NCBI RefSeq assembly: GCF_003003885.1
Contig: NZ_PVWN01000015.1
Location: 1 to 64,000, forward strand
Direction: 5' to 3'
From: Chlorogloea sp. CCALA 695
GTDB taxonomy: Bacteria; Cyanobacteriota; Cyanobacteriia; Cyanobacteriales; Chroococcidiopsidaceae
DNA length: 64,000 nt
Position 1 is the stretch's first letter; each line of letters opens with the position of its first letter. Shown in pieces: positions 1 to 9,370 of this stretch. Position numbers and translations under genes: made by a program. A model generated the notes under the pieces. It was not told the origin of the DNA. It was given only the letters and a program-made list of their open reading frames with translations, and made no database searches.

Positions 1-815
1 CAGACTTTACGTCTGCGTATCTGACCAGTGAAATCGATTTAAGTTTATCTCGTAGTCCTAAAGTATGACCACGACTATCTCTCATCTCGAATTTTGGGGC
101 TAAATCCCTAATCAATTCCTCCATACCATGTAAGGCAATATTTGCAAGTAAAGGTGATATCACCCCGCCTTGTGGTGTGCCTTTAGTGGTGGGGAACAAC
201 TCATTCCCATCCATAACGCCAGCTTTTAACCAAGCTCGGATTTGTTTTTGCAGGGTTGGATAGGTATTTAATTTCTTGAGAAGTACATTGTGATTAATAC
301 GATCAAAGCATTTGCTAATATCAGCATCCAGTACGAATCTGGATTTTTGACTAATAACACAGAATATTGCTTCAATCGCATCGTGGCAAGAGCGCCCAGG
401 GCGAAACCCATAAGAATTAGGTTCAAAACGCGCCTCCCATTCCGGTTCTAACCCCAGTTTGATTAGCTCTCTTCTTGGCTCGGTCGTGCATTGTGGGTAT
501 TCCTAAAGGTCTTTTTTCTTCTGTGCCAGGTTTGGGTATCCAAACTCGGCGCGTTGGTTTTACCTTATTGCTCAGTGTCAGTTTATCTATCAAGGCGAAA
601 CGTTGCTTTGGGGTCAGCGATTTAATGCCATCCACACCTGCCGTTTTTTTACCTTGATTGTCCTGAGTGACCCGACGAACCGATAATGCTTTTGCTGCCC
701 ATGAGCTTATCAACAATTTCTGAAGCCTGCGAACTAATTTAACGTTGCCACGATTAGACGCTTGGAATATCCTCTTTTGCAGCTTAAAGACGCTACGCTC
801 TAGCTTTTGCAGTAG
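1..815 (-). pseudogene. Group II intron reverse transcriptase, decayed and cut by the left edge
   Basis: On the minus strand this reads as the N-terminal half of a group II intron reverse transcriptase/maturase. Seen in order: RVTQDNQGKKTAGVDG and LGIPTMHDRAK (RT0/RT1 region), then ADISKCFDRINH with the first catalytic aspartate, then TPQGGVISPLLANI. The frame is broken near 467-476: one extra base in the run after HDRAK shifts the reading from HDRAKK to the correct continuation ELIKLGLEPEWEA. There is also an in-frame TAA at 816-818 and no ATG before the first recognisable residues (KLERSVFKLQKRIF), so the N-terminus is lost too. At positions 11-19 the catalytic box reads YAD and then V instead of YADD, inside a short hairpin (CAGAC-TTTAC-GTCTG, 1-15). 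The rest lies outside the window. I treat it as a dead intron ORF. Any flanking intron RNA was not resolved. Confidence 0.85.
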
Positions 816-1049
816 TTAAGGAGTTATTCGTACTTTATAGTTGCCGCCTTTCGGGTTTGCGTAATTATAAAAAACAAATAGGGGAAAGTTTAAGGAGATC
901 GCCTCATTGTCAGAAGTTATCAAAAAATTGAGCCAAATTTACAAGAAAATATCAAGTGTTTGGTTTTTTAGACATACAGCGAGAGTGTTAGAGGTAGGTT
1001 TACCCTTGTGCCAATCAAGGGTATTGCAGATAGTGCGATCGCCCAAAAT

Positions 1050-2513
1050 CTATTTCATGACTACAGGTTTTGCGCCAGGAATAGTCACATCTATCGGTGT
1101 TACTTGAGTATTCAGCCCATCTAAGGGCGGTTGAATCGCTGTAGTATTGCCGACAACCAACGTGACAAGATTTTCGGGTTTGAGATAGGTTTTCGCTACT
1201 CTTTGGACATCCGCCGCCGTTGTTGCTTCTACACCGCGCTGATAGCGAAAGATAAAATCTGCCGGGTAGCCGTAATATTCGTAACGCATCAGTCGAGACA
1301 ATGTTTGGGCTGGATCTTCAAAATTAAAGACAAAAGAGTTTAATTTTGTTTCCTTGGCATAAGCAAGTTCTGCTGGGGTGACAAGTTTAGCCTTTAAGCT
1401 TTCAATTTCCTCGCCAATTGCTTTAATAAAAGGTACGGTAGCATCAGAGCGAGTTTGTCCGCCAGCGAGGAAAGTTCCCGGATAATCGTAATTGGGACTC
1501 CAGACACCGTAAACAGTATAAGCAAGTCCTTGACGCGATCGCACGGAATTAAATAATCGTCCGCCAAAACCATTTAATACCCCACTTAGCACATCTAACG
1601 CCGCATAATCTGGGCTATCTAGCTTTCCGCCTAAGTGACCAATTTGTACGTAGCTTTGGGTAAGTTGCGGCTGATTGACAACAAAAACACCGCCTGTTTT
1701 TGCTTGAGAAACTGCGGGTAAAGTGGGCTTAACTAGCTTGGGGTTAGCTTTCCAATTTCCTAAGTTTTTTTGAATCAGCGATCGCATTTGAGCGGAGTTA
1801 AAGTCGCCTACAATCCCCAAAATCATATTATTGGGGTGAAAATACTTTTGATAAAACCCGATTAAATCCTCGCGGGAAATATTATCGATAGTTGCATACT
1901 CCACTGTACGAGCATAAGGACTAGCATCGCCATACAGCAACTTTTGAAACTCTCGATCTGCTATACCTTCAGGATCGTCATTGCGCCTAGCAATCCCGCC
2001 GCGTGCTTGAGTTTTGGCTAATTCTAGCTGTTGTGCGTCAAAAACGGGGGTTTTTAATACTTCGCTAAATAACTCAAATACTGTGGGCAAATCTTCACTT
2101 AAAGCACTAAAACTTGCACTACCCGAAGTTGTACTAATGCCCGTTTCGACACTAGCAGCCCTTTGTTCGAGTAGCTGATTGAGTTCATCGGGAGAATGCT
2201 TTGTAGTACCACCAGTACGCATTACTGTACCTGTAAGCCCTGCTAAACCTATCTTATCAGCACTTTCAAAGCGATCGCCTGTGCGAATTAGCGCCGTACC
2301 GCCTATTAAAGGCAATTCTCGATCTTCTAACAAGTACACAATTATGCCATTATCCATTACGAATCGCTCGTACTTGGGCAACTTTATTTCTGGTAAGGGT
2401 GCAAACTTCAACTCGTCGTAATGTTGCGCGGTGGCTGCCATACTAGGCAAACCTAGCAATACAACAAGTAGCATTGAGACGAAGGCGATCGCCAATTTGA
2501 TAGATAATTTCAT
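1050..2513 (-). CDS. M16 family peptidase-like protein, zinc site missing (probable non-catalytic partner)
   Basis: Predicted 487-residue exported protein with an N-terminal signal sequence (MKLSIKLAIAFVSMLLVVLL, then ...SMAATA). The M16 fold is recognisable: N-terminal lobe starting with the 'FVMDNGIIVYLLED' type strand, and the second half with GVLNGFGGRLFNSVRSRQGL and AYTVYGVW, the substrate-binding R/Y region. The inverted zinc motif HxxEH is absent. At the equivalent place the sequence is IGLAGLTGTVMRTGGT, so no histidine ligands or base are available. It lies 8 bp downstream of an M16 gene that has the motif, which fits a two-subunit M16B arrangement like mitochondrial processing peptidase, where one subunit is inactive and helps bind substrate. 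Co-transcription and partnership are inference. The likely place of action is the periplasm. Confidence 0.9.
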   Translation of the reverse strand: MKLSIKLAIAFVSMLLVVLLGLPSMAATAQHYDELKFAPLPEIKLPKYERFVMDNGIIVYLLEDRELPLIGGTALIRTGDRFESADKIGLAGLTGTVMRTGGTTKHSPDELNQLLEQRAASVETGISTTSGSASFSALSEDLPTVFELFSEVLKTPVFDAQQLELAKTQARGGIARRNDDPEGIADREFQKLLYGDASPYARTVEYATIDNISREDLIGFYQKYFHPNNMILGIVGDFNSAQMRSLIQKNLGNWKANPKLVKPTLPAVSQAKTGGVFVVNQPQLTQSYVQIGHLGGKLDSPDYAALDVLSGVLNGFGGRLFNSVRSRQGLAYTVYGVWSPNYDYPGTFLAGGQTRSDATVPFIKAIGEEIESLKAKLVTPAELAYAKETKLNSFVFNFEDPAQTLSRLMRYEYYGYPADFIFRYQRGVEATTAADVQRVAKTYLKPENLVTLVVGNTTAIQPPLDGLNTQVTPIDVTIPGAKPVVMK

Positions 2514-2521
2514 ATTTTCCT

Positions 2522-4090
2522 TTAATTCTCTTTTGGCAACAAACGCCCAATTGTGCGATTTTCTGGCTTAAAAGTAGCTACAGCGACTCTCTGCACCTCC
2601 GCCGCCGTTACTGCGTTTAAACGCTCCAATTCTTTAAATAAATTGCGCCAGGAGCCAGTTTTTACTTCGTATTCCATCAACAACTGAGCCATGCCAGAAT
2701 TAGAATCAAGACTTCGCAATAATCCTGCTTTTGCTTGGGTTTTGACCCGATCTAACTCTATAGCTGATACTGGCTCTGTTTTCAACTTCTCAATTTCTGC
2801 TCTTAATCCTGTCGCCAATTCGTCCACCGTCCGATTAGGCGCAGTTAGAGCATAAAACAGCATCAAATTCGGGTATTTGTCCCCAGGAAAACCGCTAAAT
2901 CCTTGAGCGTTGAGGGCTAATTGCTGCTTTTCTACCAAAGAGCTATATAGCCTGGAAGTTCTCCCATCACTTAGCAAACTGCCAATTAGTCCATAAATTA
3001 CATTATCTGGGCTAGTAATTGCTGGGCGGTGGTAAGCTTCTAAATACCAAGGCTGGGAAGGCAACTTTAATTCAACTTCTCTAACTTCTGTTTGTTTGGG
3101 TTCTACAACTTTGAGGAGAGGTGGTGAAGGTTTGGCTTTGAAGCGTCCAAAGTAAGCTTGAGCAAGTTCTTTTACTTGTTTTGGGTCAACGTCTCCCACA
3201 AGAGCGATCGTAATATTGCTGGGAACGTAATAAGTATCAAAGAATTGTTGCACATCTTGGCGCGTCAAATTGCGGATATCTTGCTCGTAACCAATGGTGG
3301 GACGCTTGTATGGATGAACAGTGTAAGCTTTGTCTAGCAACGCCTCAATCATTTTACCAATGGGAGAATTATCTACCCGCAATCTTCTTTCTTCCAAAAT
3401 TACATCTTTTTCTTTGTAAAACTCCCTAAATACTGGCTCTAAAAATCGTTCTGATTCTAGGGACATCCAAAGTTTTAACTTATTGGAAGGAAAGCTATAA
3501 AAATAGCGCGTAGCTTCCACAGAAGTAGTGGCATTTAAGCCTACTCCGCCAGCTTGCAACACAATTTGCCCTAATTCATTTTGCTTAACTAATTTCAGGG
3601 CCTCAGCTTGTACTTTGTCAAACTCTGCTTGCAAAGCTGGTATTTTATCGCCACCTGCTTTGATTTGCTCTGCTAAAGTATCTAAACGGTTAAGTAAAGG
3701 TTTTTCAGCTTTATAGTTTTTCGTCCCGATACGTTGCGTACCTTTAAATGCTAAGTGTTCGAGAAAGTGAGCTACGCCAGTTTTTCCCGTTGGCTCATCG
3801 GCTCCACCGACATCGGCGTAAGTCAAAAAAGATACTACTGGCGCTTGGTGGCGCTCTAAAATCAAAAATTTCATCCCATTATCTAGGCGAAACTCAGTTA
3901 ATTTATCGGCAACACGATCGAAGTACGGTGTAATGGACTTATTAACTTTGGGTGGAGTTTCGGTAAGGGCAAATGCTGTCCCTGGAAATAACCCGCAGCC
4001 TAGCATCGTGACTACGAGCAAGGCAATTAAAAGCCGATACCATGTGTAAGGCATAAATAACGGACGAGAACGACTAATCAGCTGACTCAT
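2522..4090 (-). CDS. M16 family zinc peptidase (catalytic subunit type)
   Basis: Predicted 522-residue zinc protease. The inverted zinc motif HFLEH is at residues 108-112, followed by LAFKGT, and the downstream EERRL stretch supplies the usual third-ligand region. A hydrophobic N-terminal segment (about residues 18-40, ending GTAFA) suggests export; a cysteine in MLGCG makes a lipoprotein possible, but the lipobox is imperfect. About 40-50 extra residues between the HxxEH region and the glutamates (KAEKPLLNRLDTLAEQ... alanine/glutamine-rich) are longer than in short M16B proteins. It is the first gene of a two-gene leftward unit with the motif-less M16 protein 8 bp downstream. Known family role: degradation of peptides in a closed chamber. 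The substrate is unknown here. Confidence 0.92.
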   Translation of the reverse strand: MSQLISRSRPLFMPYTWYRLLIALLVVTMLGCGLFPGTAFALTETPPKVNKSITPYFDRVADKLTEFRLDNGMKFLILERHQAPVVSFLTYADVGGADEPTGKTGVAHFLEHLAFKGTQRIGTKNYKAEKPLLNRLDTLAEQIKAGGDKIPALQAEFDKVQAEALKLVKQNELGQIVLQAGGVGLNATTSVEATRYFYSFPSNKLKLWMSLESERFLEPVFREFYKEKDVILEERRLRVDNSPIGKMIEALLDKAYTVHPYKRPTIGYEQDIRNLTRQDVQQFFDTYYVPSNITIALVGDVDPKQVKELAQAYFGRFKAKPSPPLLKVVEPKQTEVREVELKLPSQPWYLEAYHRPAITSPDNVIYGLIGSLLSDGRTSRLYSSLVEKQQLALNAQGFSGFPGDKYPNLMLFYALTAPNRTVDELATGLRAEIEKLKTEPVSAIELDRVKTQAKAGLLRSLDSNSGMAQLLMEYEVKTGSWRNLFKELERLNAVTAAEVQRVAVATFKPENRTIGRLLPKEN

Positions 4091-4240
4091 AAGTAAAAGT
4101 TTGCAGTACGATGTAACAATAAAATCTGTTAAATGCGGCGACCTTAGCGCCGTAGGAGAATGCTACAAAAGCATTGGGTAATCTAAACATACAATTATAT
4201 TCCAGCTTTCAACCGTAGAAAAACCAGGAATTGGTGGGTT

Positions 4241-4257
4241 AGGGGGGCAAACCCCCT
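4241..4257. repeat. Small G/C hairpin in the divergent M16 / pepP intergenic region
   Basis: AGGGGG and CCCCCT face each other across five bases within the 255-bp gap separating the leftward M16 unit and the rightward aminopeptidase gene. The gap must carry promoters for both directions, but I could not assign -35/-10 boxes convincingly. There is no T-run, so it is not an obvious terminator. It may be a remnant of a dispersed repeat. Confidence 0.4.
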
Positions 4258-4345
4258 GCAAAATGTCTGTCAATAAATCCGCTAGGTTTTGGCAAGACTC
4301 ATTTTGTAAGTGTTTTAGTAGAGATAAGTAATAATAATAAGAAAA

Positions 4346-5665
4346 TTGATTGATACTTTACGCGATCGCAGACAAAAATTAGCTAAACTAATTGACTTTC
4401 CCGTTATTCTTTGGTCGGGTAAAAGTTCAGCGCGTAATTTTGCTGCCAATACTTTCCCTTTTCGCGCTAGTAGCCATTTTCTCTACTTTGCAGGGCTGAA
4501 TCTAGAAAATGCGGCAATTCGTCTAGAAAATGGCAGTTTAGAGTTGTTTATGGACGATCCGCCTAGTAGTAATACTCTATGGCATGGCGAAACCCCGAAA
4601 CGCGAGGAAATAGCTGCAACTATTGGCGCAGATTTTGCTTACCCTTTTGCCAAGTTAAGACAATGTACTTATAAAGCTGCCACAATTCCTGTACAAGATA
4701 TTGTTACTCGCCAACAACAAGACAAATGGTTACAACGTAAGGCTAGTTTAGAAGGTGTCGATCTAAAGTTAGCAAGTGCGATCGCCCAATTGCGTCTATC
4801 TCACGATGAATCAGCTATAGCCGAAATTAAACAAGCAGCCCAAGTAACTGTAAAAGCCCACTGGGCCGGGATAGCAGCAACTAAAAACGCCAAAACAGAG
4901 GCAGAAGTCCGCGCGGCAATGGAGCAGGTAATATTAGGTAATAATATGACTTGTGCTTATTCTAGTATCGTTACCGTGCGCGGCGAAGTTCTCCATAACA
5001 ATCATTACCTCAATAAATTATCTGCTGGAGATTTACTCTTAGCAGATGTAGGGGCAGAAACCTCTAATGGCTGGGCTTCAGATGTAACCCGCACTTGGGC
5101 AGTTTCGGGTAAATTCTCCCCCACCCAAAAAGATATCTATGATGTGGTACTAGCGGCGCACGATGCTTGTATTGCGGCAATTTCTCCGGGAGTGGAATAT
5201 CAAGGAATTCATTTGCTGGCGGCGAAAGTAATTGCTCAAGGATTGGTAAATTTGGGCATTTTACGCGGAAATCCAGAGGATTTAGTTGCAATGGATGCTC
5301 ACGCGCTGTTTTTCCCTCACGGTGTCGGGCATCTGCTAGGCTTGGATGTTCACGATATGGAAGACTTGGGAGATATAGCAGGTTACGAAACAGGACGGAA
5401 AAGAAGCGATCGCTTTGGGTTATGCTATTTACGTCTGAATCGCCCTCTATGTCCCAATATGATAGTTACAATTGAACCTGGTTTCTATCAAGTACCCGCA
5501 ATCCTAAATAACCCCGAAACTCGCACCAAATACAAAGATGCCGTCAATTGGCAACAGTTAAATAAATTTGCCGATGTACGCGGGATTCGCATTGAAGACG
5601 ATGTATTAGTCACAACCCAAGGTAGCGAAGTATTAACAGCCCAATTGTCTACCAATGCAGAATGA
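4346..5665 (+). CDS. pepP: Xaa-Pro aminopeptidase (M24B)
   Basis: Predicted 439-residue cytoplasmic aminopeptidase P that removes N-terminal residues preceding proline. It has the N-terminal AMP_N domain (residues 1 to about 130; FRASSHFLYFAGL) and a pita-bread C-terminal domain with all five metal ligands visible: D234 (LLADVG), D246 (SDVTRTW), H329 (PHGVGH), E377 (TIEPGFY) and E417 (RIEDDV). The best start is TTG at 4346: the frame just upstream is not protein-like and the next methionine would lie inside the conserved domain. Its 3' end overlaps the next gene by 11 bp, so the two are probably translated together. It opens the rightward run that continues into the galactose genes, though a role for a peptidase there is not evident. 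The intact ligands make it a good in-window reference for judging the degenerate M24 protein at 10394-11479. Confidence 0.95.
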   Translation: MIDTLRDRRQKLAKLIDFPVILWSGKSSARNFAANTFPFRASSHFLYFAGLNLENAAIRLENGSLELFMDDPPSSNTLWHGETPKREEIAATIGADFAYPFAKLRQCTYKAATIPVQDIVTRQQQDKWLQRKASLEGVDLKLASAIAQLRLSHDESAIAEIKQAAQVTVKAHWAGIAATKNAKTEAEVRAAMEQVILGNNMTCAYSSIVTVRGEVLHNNHYLNKLSAGDLLLADVGAETSNGWASDVTRTWAVSGKFSPTQKDIYDVVLAAHDACIAAISPGVEYQGIHLLAAKVIAQGLVNLGILRGNPEDLVAMDAHALFFPHGVGHLLGLDVHDMEDLGDIAGYETGRKRSDRFGLCYLRLNRPLCPNMIVTIEPGFYQVPAILNNPETRTKYKDAVNWQQLNKFADVRGIRIEDDVLVTTQGSEVLTAQLSTNAE

Positions 5666-7394
5666 ATTAATCTCCTGTGATGTTTTAGTTGTCGGCAGTG
5701 GTACAGGCGGAACATCCGCAGCAATTCAAGCGGCGAGAAGTGGGGCTAAGACTATCCTTGTCAGCGAATTTGAGTGGCTAGGCGGAATGCTAACTTCTGC
5801 GGGGGTAGCTGCCCCTGATGGCAACGAATTACAAGCTTTTCAAACTGGGCTTTGGGGTGAATTTTTACAGCAGTTGCAACAAAAACAAATAGGCGGATTA
5901 AACAATAGTTGGGTAAGTTTTTTTAGCTACAATCCCCGCCTGGGTGCAGAAATATTTGCAGACTGGGTAAAAGAATTACCACTTTTACAATGGATTGCGG
6001 GAAGCGTACCTTTAGAAGTTATCAAGAATGGTAATGCAATTACTGGGGTAAGATTTGCTGATTTTACCGTTAAAGCCAAGATTACCTTAGATGCTACTGA
6101 GCTTGGAGACTTACTAGCATTAGCCGAAATTCCCTATCGTTGGGGTTGGGAATTACAAGCCCAATGGGGCGAAGTTAGTGCGCCAATTGCCGAAAATGAA
6201 TTAACTAAAACATACCCAATTCAAGCGCCTACTTGGGTAGTAATTATGCAAGAATTTGAAAGTGCGATCGCCCCCAAAATTCCCGCACCCCCAAATTACA
6301 ACCCCACAAAGTATACTGACGCTTGGGCAGACTACGGGCAAACAGAATTTTTAAACTACGGACGATTGCCAGGTAATCTATTTATGATTAACTGGCCCAA
6401 GCATGGTAATGATTACGCCGAAGACGTAAAACGTCTAATTGAATCAGAAACATCGCAACAGCAATTTTTGCAACAAAGCCTTTGGCATACCCAAGGTTTC
6501 GCTCACTTTATTCAATCTCAATTCGGGCGTAAATACGGGCTGGCAACGAATATTTTTTCTGTTAACGGCGGTGCTTATGCCATACATCCTTACTACCGCG
6601 AAAGTCGCCGTTTAGTAGGAATAAATACCATTATAGAGCAAGATATTTTACCTATATCTGGGGGAAATGTCGCCCAGTTACAACCGGAAAGCGTTGCTAT
6701 AGGCAACTACGCTAACGATCATCATTACCCTGGTGTAGACTTTCCCCTCCAGTCTAAATCTATCCGTTGGGGAGGACGCTGGACAGGTACACCCTTTACT
6801 ATTCCTTATAGTTGCCTTGTACCAGTGGAAACCGATGGTTTATTAGCCTGTGAAAAAAATATATCTGTTTCTCATGTCGCTAATGGTGCAACTAGGCTAC
6901 AACCTGTAGTCATGAATATTGGGCAAGCGGCGGGAATGGCGGCGGCGCTGTGTGTTGAATTGGGCTGTCAGCCGCGAGACTTGCCTATAAGTAAACTACA
7001 AAATGCCTTATTGCAAGCAAAAACTTCTATTATTCCCTTATTCAATTTGCCGCCAAATCATCCCGATTGGTTGTACTGGCAACGCTATTATTTAGAGCAT
7101 CTTGAAGCTTATCCTATTAGCGGCAACTGCCCTTGTAATCAAAGTCCCTTATCTCCCTTAGCACCTGATTCTCGCATCTTTGAGGGCATCTTCAACCGCC
7201 GTAGCGACCAAGATTATACGCTGACCTTAACGGAATCAATGCAGACATGGCAATTAGTAACAATGCGATCGCACATCAACGAACAATTACAAATCTGCCC
7301 CGATAATCAACCTCTCAAAGTTTGGGGAACTCTCAACCACTCAGGAAAATGGTTATTAGTGGAAGACCTAACACTTTTCATGACTAGGAAGTAA
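5655..7394 (+). CDS. FAD-dependent oxidoreductase (FAD_oxidored family)
   Basis: Predicted 579-residue flavoprotein. Residues 9-30 form the dinucleotide-binding fold (VLVVGSGTGGTSAAIQAA), followed by the WLGGMLTSAGV segment typical of the PF12831 FAD-dependent oxidoreductases often annotated as 'xanthan lyase-like'. Near the C-terminus, SHVANGATRLQPVVMNIGQAAG matches the second FAD-contacting segment of this family. No signal peptide is visible. The ATG lies inside the end of pepP (11-bp overlap), and the gene ends 65 bp before the GH2 gene, so it may be transcribed with the sugar genes. The family oxidises diverse substrates, and proximity to glycosidases, galT and galK makes a sugar or sugar-derived substrate plausible but unproven. 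The last 60 bp or so of the reading frame (7301-7360) are duplicated at 20595-20654. Confidence 0.85.
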   Translation: MQNELISCDVLVVGSGTGGTSAAIQAARSGAKTILVSEFEWLGGMLTSAGVAAPDGNELQAFQTGLWGEFLQQLQQKQIGGLNNSWVSFFSYNPRLGAEIFADWVKELPLLQWIAGSVPLEVIKNGNAITGVRFADFTVKAKITLDATELGDLLALAEIPYRWGWELQAQWGEVSAPIAENELTKTYPIQAPTWVVIMQEFESAIAPKIPAPPNYNPTKYTDAWADYGQTEFLNYGRLPGNLFMINWPKHGNDYAEDVKRLIESETSQQQFLQQSLWHTQGFAHFIQSQFGRKYGLATNIFSVNGGAYAIHPYYRESRRLVGINTIIEQDILPISGGNVAQLQPESVAIGNYANDHHYPGVDFPLQSKSIRWGGRWTGTPFTIPYSCLVPVETDGLLACEKNISVSHVANGATRLQPVVMNIGQAAGMAAALCVELGCQPRDLPISKLQNALLQAKTSIIPLFNLPPNHPDWLYWQRYYLEHLEAYPISGNCPCNQSPLSPLAPDSRIFEGIFNRRSDQDYTLTLTESMQTWQLVTMRSHINEQLQICPDNQPLKVWGTLNHSGKWLLVEDLTLFMTRK

Positions 7395-7459
7395 ATTAAT
7401 TTTTAAGAAAAAGAGACAATAGAGAAAAGTAAGAGTTTTAGAGAAGGGTAAAAATATTA

Positions 7460-9370
7460 ATGAACTCGTCAAGACCGGAAAATGTCTGTGGTGGAGTAGC
7501 TCGTCAGTCTGAAACTAGAGCTATTATTCCTCAATTAGCGTCAGCCTATCCACGTCCGCAACTACAACGCTGCAACTGGATAAATCTTAATGGTTTGTGG
7601 AAGTTCGCCTATGACGATGAGGGGCAATATACTTCGCCTTTAGATATTTCTGAGTGGAGTCACTGTATTGAAGTCCCATTTGCGCCGGAATCAATCAAAA
7701 GTGGGATTGGTAACACGGGTTTTCATCCCAACTGTTGGTACGAGCGCGAATTTGAACTATTTAAAGACGATCGCGTACTGCTTCATTTTGGCGCAGTAGA
7801 TTATTGCGCGCGCGTGTGGGTCAACGGTCAATTTATGGCGGTGCATGAAGGTGGATATACGCCTTTTACTATTGATATTACCTCTGTTTTAAATGAGAGC
7901 GGCAGGCAGCGTGTTACAGTCTGGGCGCAAGACGACCCCCAAGACTTAGCCAAACCGCGCGGTAAACAAGATTGGCAGTTAGAACCTCATAGTATTTGGT
8001 ATCCACGTACTAGCGGCATTTGGCAGACTGTATGGCTAGAGCGCGTAGGAAAAACCTACATTGATCGCCTTTGTTGGACTCCCCAATTTGAGCGGTGGGA
8101 AATTGGCTTTGAAGCTTTTATCGCCGGACAACAGCATGATATTCAAGTCAGTGTCAAACTGAGCGTTGGCGACCAATTGCTTGTAAATGATCGCTACGAT
8201 GTGTTTAACGGAGAATTGCACCGCCGGATCACCCTTTCTGACCCAGGGATTGATGACTACCGCAACGAATTATTGTGGTCGCCAGAAAAGCCAACATTAA
8301 TTGATGCCCATATTCAACTATGGGATAAAAATAATAATTTACTAGATGAAGTCTATTCCTACACGGCAATGCGGACAGTAGGCATACAGCGCGATCGCTT
8401 TATGCTCAATGGGCGACCTTATTATTTACGGCTAGTTTTAGATCAAGGCTATTGGAGCGACACCCTGATAACTGCACCCTCTGATCAGGCGTTGCGGCAC
8501 GATGTAGAATTAGTAAAAAGTATGGGTTTTAATGGTGTCCGTAAGCACCAAAAAATTGAAGATCCTCGTTTCTTGTATTGGGCAGATGTTTTAGGATTGT
8601 TGGTTTGGGAAGAAATGCCCAGCGCCTACCGTTTCACGCCCACCGCCGTAGAGCGCATTACCCGCGAGTGGACGGAGGTAATTAAGCGCGATGCTAGTCA
8701 TCCGTGCATTGTGGTCTGGGTTCCCTTTAATGAATCTTGGGGAGTGCCTAACTTGGTTGAAACAGCAGCGCACCGCAACTACGTTTTGGCGCTGTATCAC
8801 TTAACTAAAACTTTAGACTCAACGCGGCTAGTAATTGGCAACGATGGTTGGGAAAGTACCGATACTGACATTATTGCCATCCATGACTACAACAACAAAC
8901 CGCAGCAATTATTGAAACGCTACGGTGAGGATGTAAAGTTAACCGACTTATTGGATCGTCAGCGTCCGGGGGGGCGCGTACTGACGCTTGATGGCTATCC
9001 CCATCACGGACAGCCTGTGATGCTAACAGAATTTGGCGGTATAGCCTACGCCCAACCCTTAGAAAACATTAATACTGATAAAATTTGGGGATACGTGCGC
9101 TCTAACGATATCTCCGAACTACAAACGAGGTACGAGGCACTGTTAGGGGCAATCAACAAAATAGAGATGTTTAGCGGCTTTTGCTATACCCAGCTTACGG
9201 ATACTTTCCAAGAAGCTAACGGCTTATTGTATAGCGATCGCACGCCGAAGTTTCCGATTTCTGCGATCGCTGCGGCAACTAAAGGAGAAGTGGAGGAGGA
9301 TGATGTATTTCCAGGAACTTTTAAAACCGGATGGGCGCAAGCTGACTCTATACAGTCGCTCCCCGATTGA
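7460..9370 (+). CDS. Glycoside hydrolase family 2 (beta-galactosidase / beta-glucuronidase type)
   Basis: Predicted 636-residue GH2 enzyme. It has an N-terminal jelly-roll sugar-binding domain (about 35-210, LNGLWKFAYDDEG and VHEGGYTPFTIDIT), an immunoglobulin-like middle domain (about 215-330) and a TIM barrel. The barrel carries the acid/base E425 in WVPFNESWG and the nucleophile E524 in MLTEFGG. It is much shorter than LacZ and close in length to UidA-type enzymes. There is no signal peptide, so it should act in the cytoplasm on imported or recycled glycosides. A purine-rich RBS (GAGAAGGG) lies about 12 bases before the ATG. Its 3' end overlaps galT by 71 bp. The adjacent galT and galK suggest galactose as the released sugar, but sequence alone cannot separate beta-galactosidase from beta-glucuronidase or beta-mannosidase activity. 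Confidence 0.9.
   Translation: MNSSRPENVCGGVARQSETRAIIPQLASAYPRPQLQRCNWINLNGLWKFAYDDEGQYTSPLDISEWSHCIEVPFAPESIKSGIGNTGFHPNCWYEREFELFKDDRVLLHFGAVDYCARVWVNGQFMAVHEGGYTPFTIDITSVLNESGRQRVTVWAQDDPQDLAKPRGKQDWQLEPHSIWYPRTSGIWQTVWLERVGKTYIDRLCWTPQFERWEIGFEAFIAGQQHDIQVSVKLSVGDQLLVNDRYDVFNGELHRRITLSDPGIDDYRNELLWSPEKPTLIDAHIQLWDKNNNLLDEVYSYTAMRTVGIQRDRFMLNGRPYYLRLVLDQGYWSDTLITAPSDQALRHDVELVKSMGFNGVRKHQKIEDPRFLYWADVLGLLVWEEMPSAYRFTPTAVERITREWTEVIKRDASHPCIVVWVPFNESWGVPNLVETAAHRNYVLALYHLTKTLDSTRLVIGNDGWESTDTDIIAIHDYNNKPQQLLKRYGEDVKLTDLLDRQRPGGRVLTLDGYPHHGQPVMLTEFGGIAYAQPLENINTDKIWGYVRSNDISELQTRYEALLGAINKIEMFSGFCYTQLTDTFQEANGLLYSDRTPKFPISAIAAATKGEVEEDDVFPGTFKTGWAQADSIQSLPD

Noticed and set aside
907-1107. 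66-residue rightward frame upstream of the M16 stop
   Set aside because: Composition is not protein-like, it runs over the end of the M16 gene, and no RBS or family is seen.
5064-5291. Antisense frames within pepP and other genes
   Set aside because: They lie opposite strongly conserved coding sequence and show no family or RBS of their own.
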